A DNA stretch of 64,000 nucleotides from Diphasiastrum complanatum (taxonomy: Eukaryota > Streptophyta > Lycopodiopsida > Lycopodiales > Lycopodiaceae), in NCBI GenBank assembly GCA_029204225.1, contig CM055093.1:18563041-18627040 (forward strand). Reading direction: 5' to 3'. Of this stretch, positions 58,401-64,000 are shown piece after piece; the stretch's first letter is position 1; each line of letters starts with the position of its first letter. Both the position numbers and the translations under genes were made by a program. The notes below the pieces were generated by a model. That model saw nothing but the letters and a program-made list of their open reading frames with translations, had not been told where the DNA came from and made no database searches.

Positions 58401-61400
58401 GTTGGTGGTAGGGGCTCAAGAGGGATAGCATGTCTCTATGTGTTCTCAGTTCAACAGGCTTTAAATGTGATATACAGGGATGAGTAAGCCATATGTTTAT
58501 GAATCAGAGTCCACAGGCTGAGGATTGGTCTAGACAAGGTTGTCTAGATTGCACCATGTTATATTCCTCTTGATACATCTGGAGATGGCTCCCCATATGT
58601 AGACCTTTCAATAAATATTATCAGATACATATTCTTTAATTTGGGGTTTTAATGCCAGAACACGATCGAAGCAGCTTGATTTCCACATGGCACAGATGAT
58701 CTTTTTTTTTCTTAGAATATACTGAAGTTTCAAAAGTATTACCAGAAACATTTTATCTATTATCTCTCTTGCATATTGATTTCATTCTGTTTGGTTCTCA
58801 GTGTTTGATTTTGTTCTAGTCCCTTAAAAATAATTTCTTTTGAATTTTGATCTTGCAGCTGGAAAAGCTATGCCATCACTATGAAAAGTTAAGTCCTAGT
58901 GACAAGTTAGAGGTACATGTGCTTGCTGTTGTCATTGCACATTGTTTACAACCACGGTTATATGAGTTGAAATTTGACATACCATCTCTTGGGAGCCTTT
59001 CTGCAAAAGTAAGTCCCTTACTATGAAGTTATTTCATTTTTTGGCAACATTTCAAGGAATAACACAGTATGCTGAACGTGGAATTCTTTGATGGATGCTC
59101 TACAAAGCATGCAATTGAAGGTGGTAAAGTTGTTGATTTTTCTATTGCTTTTCCTTTCCTGAAATTCTTGTTGCAAATTTTCACATGAAAGATCTGGACA
59201 ATTTATTCTGCACATTTGAAAGTGCTAGTAGGGTCTATATGTTGCCATACTATCCATGTGAATGGAACTAAATGTTCTGGTCCAGTAATTCAGTCTATAT
59301 TTATTATATATATATTGGTGTTCAACCTAATGTTTTGGGAGAAGTAAAATCCAAGTTAATAAATATTGTTCTGCCATATTTAGCCATGAATATCTGAGCT
59401 TTATGTACTTAGATAGCATAATTGAACACACCATTGTACCTTTACAAGTTGACCATGTTTAACAGTTGCAATCCTACCTCATTATGTGAAAGCATTCCCA
59501 CGAGCTCACCTCATACAGATACCTTTTAACAAATTTGGAACTTTGAAAGTGTATAAAGTTGCTGCATTAGTTTCATGCTTGGTGTACATTCATGGCTTTC
59601 AATAAACACGTGATGCTCGAAAGTTTACCCATGCAATGTATTAGCTGTAGTTCAATTCAAAAAGCTCTGTACAAGCTTTTCAAACTAATTGGTTTTTTTT
59701 CAATTACAGTATAGTGCTCATGCATGGAAGTCCTAGGATTATGTCATGCATGATAGAACTAGGATTATCTCAATGGTCCTAGTTCTTTCGAGCTCTTGAG
59801 GAAAAGGAGTGCTATGCTTTATCTAGTAGAAAAAGGCACTAGGTTGCCTGTTGAAAAAGCTAGGTTGCAAACTTGGAAGTGTATTCTTCTCATGATTATG
59901 CAACTGTAGAAAAGGGCACTAGTGCTGATTCCTTTGTGTTCTTGAAAAAGAGGTCATAGCCCTGATTTGGTAACAAGGAGGAAATCAACCTAACCTGCCT
60001 CCTGTCTTTGATTTGTGTGACTGGAAAAGAAAGTATTAGATGCAGTTCTTTCTTTCTCTTGAAGAAAGAGGGTACTATTGCTGATTTTTGAAAGACAATA
60101 GGCAACCACTCTAGATTGTACCCTTTGTGTGATTTCTATAAGTTGGGTGATAAAATTGGAATATTATCCTCCATCAAAATTGTATTTTTAAATATGGTCG
60201 CATTTAGCAAAGTTGTACAGCAGTCGCCCAAGCCCGAAGGCCTCGAACTGCTCTGACATCACTTTTGGAGCTCCTGGAATGCCCTTGCAGGTGGATCATG
60301 CTGCGCCCGAGCATATAAACTATCTCAGGATCTCAAGATATAAGCATATGACAATATACCTATATGCTATATATACAAGGTTGCTCACTTGCCTATGGGA
60401 CGATTCCATCCCCTATTTCATGGTAGGTTTACATTATACACGACTTAAGACAAAGCCTAGGAGAAACACAAGTGTTTGACCCGAACCATTGCTTAGGTAC
60501 TTTAGAAACGGTACGGAACGGTTCCATTCCATCATAAAAAACTTTATAAAGTCGAAATACTTTTTTCGAATCCGATATGCAAGCACCCGTGACCCTACAA
60601 AGTGGATATACTCAAGAGTCCGAAGCTCAAAGTAAAAATTGTAACAACAGCAGCACAAGGGCTTGGTTCTAGAATAGTTGGATCTAGTTTGATACGATAT
60701 TTTTTATTGCCAAAAGAACTAGCATCAATGTTGAGCCAGTCAATTGTTTATTTGATGCAGCTCTCTCAGACCCCTCCATGGACTGCTTGATGTCCATCGC
60801 CTGACTTTTACACAGGTTTACTCACTTATACTGTTATTCACCAGTCTCATCTTGCCTTCTACCCAATTCTTTTACTCATCTGACATCATGTTCATCGCTT
60901 TCTCCTGCAATCACTGTAACTCCACCTTTAGATGGGTATGGTGTGATCTGAGTTGCAATTTTGGGAGTAAAATTTTGCATTGCACAAGAAGCTCTGAGTT
61001 ACTGGGATGGCTAATAGAATGCAGCTTCGTCTTTGTTGGTTTCTCCATAATTTGTTTACACTCACAGTTTCTCAATTGATCAGATATTGAAACTCTGAGC
61101 ACTCTTTCTTACCTAATAGAGTATCCTTGCCTTGAGCTTTATTCTGAGATATAGAGCTCTGCGTTCTTAGCTCCTAAGCCCAGTTTGCCTTATTGTAATC
61201 TTGAGCTCTAACTACATGATAGCCAACAAGTCCCAATCTTCAGTTATATTTAAAATCGCGTGCATAAGAGCGATTTAATGCATAAACACAGCCCTTGTCC
61301 TCAGGTCATCATTCGATACAGAGATTCTTTTTGTGGTAATAACTAAGGAAGGGGACTAAAGAGTGATACTAATTACAAACCATAGTTACCCGTTCCAGAA

Positions 61401-64000
61401 CGTGGCCAAAAATAAATAAAATAGAAACTGTAATTATTTAACACAGGAAAAAAATTGCTCTTTTTTTACTTAGTACCACTTTCCGACCCAGTACGTTCTG
61501 AGTGCTGTGGGTCGGAACGGGTTTCTAAGTCACAAACTAACTGTACATATGCAAACCCCACCCCACTCTTAATTTAGTTCGAAGTTGGGCGTATTAAAAC
61601 CTATATTTTTGTTTTTAATGCTGAACATTGCCAAAAATGTTGTTTTTTCACCTACCTTATCGAATCTAGCAAAAAGGAATACCATTACAAAAAATGCATT
61701 TTGTCCCACATTTTGGAACAGACGCTCAAAATCAAGAGTCTGAGATGTGTTTGACAATAGACATGCTGAGATACTGCAGTTAGCACCCATTAAAAGTTTG
61801 ACTGCTTAAATAAACTATACAGAAGGGTTTTAAGAGTATCGATTCAATTTTGATGGGCGCTACCAAGGATCTGGATGGGTGAGCTTTAGGCAAATAATCT
61901 TGCTTTCAGGATACGTTGTGACAAGCTACTTATGGGTTTGCAGTTCTTGTAGCCTGCTGTTGCGACAGTTAGGATTAATATGTAACACGGTTTTTACGAA
62001 TGTCTTAGTCATTCATCATTGGAAAATTTTCAAATCAACTTCTTCTGTGCCAAATTTTTCTGACTGAAGCATTCTCCAAGAATTACTGGCATTGTAGCAA
62101 ACAGTGTTGGGTTCTGAATATTTTGCTACATGAGACTGGTTTGTACACGGCTAGCTGTTCAAAATGGCTAGGCATAGCTGAGTTTTCCAATAGTTTCAAG
62201 CATCCTTGAAGAAGTTGAACAAGTGATGTCTTTTGATGTTGAGCATGATGTTTTGATGGTTAGTTGCTAACTTAGCGATGCAATGTTTGCAGCTAGTACT
62301 CCTTATATCTCAGGTCAGAGCAAATGCCATGGCCATTGTTAATTTAACCTCACCAGAGTACAATGAGAACGTAGATCTTCATGAACCGTCATCAGAAAAG
62401 TCATCTGAAGACCATGGGGCACCAATTAGTATGACTTGTAGTATTGAGCATGTAAGCAATTATTGTTTGATATACAGAGATCATCAGCTCATCTTTATCT
62501 TAATTTTCTGCTTTTAAATTATGTACCCTCGTGTCAAGCAAGAATTCAATTCACAATATCTAGAATCCACCACCTTGTGCCTCTCCCTTTGATGATTGTG
62601 CCCAATGCGTTTATTTTTATCACAGGTCAAAGTTGCCCAGGCAATATTTTTGCAAGGAAGTTTATTCAATCATTCATGCATTCCAAATGCTCATGCATCA
62701 TTTGTTTCTCGCCATCTATATATTCACTCTACTAAACCAATTATAGCAGATTCACCAGTGGAGTTGTGTTATGGTGCAGAGGTGGGTACCTTCTTGTGGC
62801 ATTATCTGAATTTCACTAATGTTGTTAGTTTAGAAAATTCTATGTGAAGAATCACTTTTCAATGTTATTCATTGGATTATTCTACATATTAGCATGATAC
62901 TGTCCCATGCCAAGTCAAGGTTGGGAGCAGATTTTGCTGGTTCTTTCGGCTGATTGTCTCTTTGAAGCAACTTGTTCAAATTGACAAGCACATTTTTTGT
63001 ATTTTTCTCCAAGGGGTGAATAGTTTTTTCCATTGGGATAAACTTTCTGGGCTTATTTATTCAGTTGGTCAAAACTTGTGTCTGATTTGTGTTGCTTTAA
63101 GGGCTGAAATTGGTTGTCAGATTTGATTGCTACATAGGAGCACACTTTGAAGCATTAGAATGGATAGGGCAGCATATATGTCATGCACCTGTAAATCTTC
63201 TAATACTAACGACAAAGGTTTTCTATAGAGATAAAAACTAACCTTTGTGAACTCCTCGCTCTGTCTGAGGCAGGCAGGAGAAACAGGGCGATTAGAGAGA
63301 CAAAATTGGTTGAAAGAGAGGTACTTTTTTGATTGCCAATGTTGGGCGTGTTCAGAAGGAAACCTTGCTGACATGTATATGTCTGCATACCACTGTCATG
63401 ATTTTGGCTGCGATGGTGTTGTTCCAGCAGATAACTTCATCTCAAAAATGTCACCTGGTATCAAGGAAATAGGTCATGGTAGCTTGATATCTAAGGTACT
63501 TTACGTCCTCGTGTGAAGCTTAACGATAAAGTTTTTTTTGAAGAAAAAGAGCAATGGCTTCTTCAAGGAGATTCAATATATGAACTTGCAACATGCTGCA
63601 AATTTTCTATTGGCAGCTGCAGTCAGAAATGGCTACCAGTATGACTTATTCATTCCGTATGCAGGAAATTCTGGAAGATTCTGCACGTTTGGACAGTGAG
63701 AAAGTTGGCAGTATGGATGATACTGCATGCTGCATGAATTGTGGACTTGTGATGGATAGAAAATTGTATCATACGGTGCTGATAACAAGCCTCAACAATC
63801 TCAAGAGGTCAGTATGGATGTTATATGTGTGTGTTGAATATATAAAAATAATCAAAGCAGTCATTTTAGCTAAATTTTTATGTGTTGTATAATTGTTTGT
63901 GCTAGCCTCCTCTCCATCTGTCTCCAACAATTGGAGAAATTCTGTTTCATGAGATATTCTCACGATCATGCGAGTAACTTTCAGCTTTTTGATACTATGG
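36375..64000 (+). CDS. SMYD4-like TPR-SET-MYND protein (putative lysine methyltransferase), 3' end outside window
   Basis: I infer 13 exons: 36375-36503, 37043-37177, 48720-48797, 51044-51115, 52333-52525, 53687-53829, 54102-54300, 54411-54619, 58859-59008, 62293-62451, 62626-62781, 63274-63495 and 63665-63807 (donor at 63808). They encode about 662 residues in consistent phase. An in-frame TGA at 36333 supports the ATG at 36375. The order is an N-terminal helix region, TPR repeats (~56-190), SET N-part (~215-250), MYND finger (261-291), SET insert (~370-490), SET core (490-541) and a cysteine-rich post-SET (542 on). Plants have one such SMYD4-type family; the substrate is not known from sequence. 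Intron 2 is 11.5 kb and contains retrotransposons. Polyadenylation and the last exon lie beyond 64000. Confidence 0.85.
38280..39474 (-). mobile_element. Orphan copia LTR with leader (minus strand) in intron 2
   Basis: The LTR occupies 39035-39474 on the minus strand (from TGTTAGAAATAAATGAC to TTTCTACA). It is followed leftward by a primer site at 39023-39034 (GCTCTGATACCA on the plus strand). Leader-like sequence with GGGCACCC phrases extends to about 38280, but no gag follows. A GA run (39125-39171) lies inside the LTR. It is most similar to the lone LTR at 1882-2345. Confidence 0.75.
39475..40324. other. Unassigned intron 2 segment between two copia insertions
   Basis: A minus-strand open stretch (39899-39490, two overlapping frames) is protein-like, with LKTCFDGNPLTIEKHQN, but I do not recognise it. 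The remainder up to 40324 is non-coding by eye. Confidence 0.3.
43510..43577. repeat. 34-bp tandem duplication in the copia IN-RT linker
   Basis: TTTGGGCAGCAAAGTGTTGA with CAACCCATAACAG (43510-43543) is repeated at 43544-43577 with one change. Because 34 is not a multiple of 3 it shifts the frame. Confidence 0.9.
44110..44583 (+). repeat. Ty1/copia 3' LTR
   Basis: The LTR starts TGTTGGAATGTAAATGG after the purine tract AAGGAGGG (44102-44109) and ends TTTCCTACA. It has the ATAGGTTACT and TGTGTAACCATGG blocks shared by the other LTRs. The first dozen bases resemble the TRIM LTR start (TGTTGGAATG). Confidence 0.88.
44584..48719. other. Remainder of intron 2, unassigned
   Basis: No coding homology was recognised. 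Notable items are the 7-bp inverted repeat GAAACGG-GTT-CCGTTTC (46705-46721) inside a GGAACGG-rich patch, and a degenerate CTGAGCTGCAA/GTCTGTGT-rich stretch at about 47800-48080. Confidence 0.4.
49650..50010 (+). mobile_element. Ty3/gypsy integrase C-terminal scrap in intron 3
   Basis: From 49859 the plus strand reads KAYQIISGKCGLWKVI, AYKLELQEGYKAHLIFV and KLKRCLYD. This corresponds to the GPFKV...AYKLELPEG...HPVFHVSxLK tail of gypsy integrases. The preceding 200 bp are degenerate. No other part of the element is visible. Confidence 0.6.
51116..52332. other. Intron 4, unassigned
   Basis: It is AT-rich with no coding signal. It contains a TTCCCGTTCCAAACGCTTCC patch at about 51640, related in composition to other GGAACG patches, and a two-copy ATTTTCCAGAGTCAAG repeat at about 52072 and 52093. 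Confidence 0.4.
53687..54300 (+). other. SET N-terminal part and MYND zinc finger, exons 6-7
   Basis: Exon 6 carries TPDKGRGVLATKNFEPGNLI followed by LQEPAFTV, the GRG-type opening of SET domains. Exon 7 carries the MYND finger: HCHFC, PCKGC, LYCSESC and RDC, at residues 260-291 (54129-54224). The finger sits inside the SET domain, as in SMYD proteins. Confidence 0.88.
55420..55458. repeat. (CT)n run followed by GCT/CTG-rich low-complexity DNA
   Basis: A CT run of about 39 bp is followed by 150 bp of GCTGCTGCT-type sequence (55490-55630) in intron 8. Both strands give long but compositionally trivial open frames (poly-Cys/Ala or poly-Ser/Gln), so no gene is called. Confidence 0.9.
56471..56495. 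repeat. Paired perfect palindromes GTTCCGGAAC
   Basis: The 10-bp palindrome occurs at 56471-56480 and 56486-56495, separated by 5 bp, inside a GGAAC-rich patch in intron 8. Confidence 0.9.
56924..56986. repeat. 33-bp imperfect tandem duplication
   Basis: AATGATCAATGGTTCTTATACCA is followed 33 bp later by AATGATCGGTGGTTCTTATACCA. TGTTAGAAACCC follows at about 56981, which could be an LTR-type start, but no end was found. Confidence 0.6.
58090..58650 (+). mobile_element. LINE-type endonuclease remnant in intron 8
   Basis: The plus-strand reading has FEAAKDAGRIAIYRDGQVKY upstream, then FMDNRDILFFSETHES, GSRGIACLYVF and, after stops, a segment with LRIGLDKVV and IAPCYIP. This resembles the APE-type endonuclease of plant LINEs (DILxLSET, GGVAI, YxPP). 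It is degenerate with several stops and no RT nearby. Confidence 0.5.
59009..62292. other. Intron 9, unassigned
   Basis: No gene was recognised. It contains a degenerate GAAAAAG/GGCACTAG repeat at about 59800-60100, GGAACGG patches at about 60510 and 61500, and a perfect inverted repeat CCGACCCA/TGGGTCGG (61483-61490 and 61508-61515). Confidence 0.4.
62626..63807 (+). other. SET core and cysteine-rich post-SET, exons 11-13
   Basis: Exon 11 has SLFNHSCIPNAHASF, the NHSCxPN motif that helps form the S-adenosylmethionine pocket, and ends ELCYGAE. Exon 12 continues ETGRLERQNWLKERYFFDCQ with CQCWAC, and exon 13 has CCMNCG. The Tyr of ELCYG corresponds to the usual catalytic-type Tyr region. The residues expected for an active enzyme are present, but activity is not shown. 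Confidence 0.85.

Larger units (their letters stand above)
54411..62451 (+). other. SET insert region, exons 8-10
   Basis: Exon 8 has HECGGASWPAVLPSEAVLAA, strongly typical of plant SMYD4-like proteins between MYND and SET. Exon 9 (KLCHHYEKLSPSDKLEVHVL) and exon 10 (QVRANAMAIVNLTS) follow the expected order. Introns of 4.2 kb and 3.3 kb separate them. The acceptor of exon 8 is placed at 54410 because only that site restores phase with the donor at 54301. Confidence 0.8.

Noticed and set aside
1-64000. CRISPR arrays, tRNA or rRNA genes
   Set aside because: No regularly spaced direct repeats of CRISPR size and no cloverleaf or rRNA-like sequence were seen by eye. The TGGTATCAGAGC sites are primer sites, not tRNA genes.

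Overview
The window is nuclear DNA from a land plant with a large, repeat-rich genome. The evidence is spliced genes with consistent GT-AG introns (one 11.5 kb long), many decayed Ty1/copia and Ty3/gypsy elements primed by initiator-Met tRNA (TGGTATCAGAGC sites), a TRIM-type miniature LTR element, and a plant-type TPR-SET-MYND gene. A fern or another large-genome plant (a gymnosperm is possible) is my inference; no marker in the window settles it.

Layout. 1-1881 is unassigned DNA with short tandem duplications and a G-box/TATA promoter-like site. 1882-20880 is a retrotransposon graveyard: a lone LTR (1882-2345), a minus-strand gypsy pol (2346-5060), a plus-strand gypsy gag-pol (5116-8767), copia fragments on both strands (9119-10759 plus, 10763-13051 minus), a TRIM (15163-15817), and a copia 5' LTR with gag (16046-18360). 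A motif GGCGAGTAAT recurs beside two of the copia fragments. 21300-28639 is an eight-exon gene on the plus strand. 28640-36374 is intergenic with minus-strand gypsy and copia remnants, a long CA microsatellite and a MITE-like hairpin. 36375-64000 is a second plus-strand gene whose 13 visible exons run off the right edge. Its introns hold a copia element (40325-44583), an orphan LTR, gypsy and LINE scraps and GTTCCGGAAC-type palindromes.

The two host genes. The first encodes a predicted 1179-residue protein that joins three parts: an N-terminal BtuF-like (periplasmic corrinoid/metal-binding fold) domain without a signal peptide, a C-terminal asparagine-synthetase-like PP-loop domain without its glutaminase domain, and a zinc-ribbon-like cysteine cluster plus a short basic tail anchor. 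Plants are not known to use cobalamin, so this fusion is the most interesting item here; its PP-loop also carries Gly where the conserved Asp is expected. The second is a SMYD4-like putative lysine methyltransferase with TPR repeats, split SET domain and MYND zinc finger, spread over more than 27 kb. I see no tRNA, rRNA or CRISPR array.
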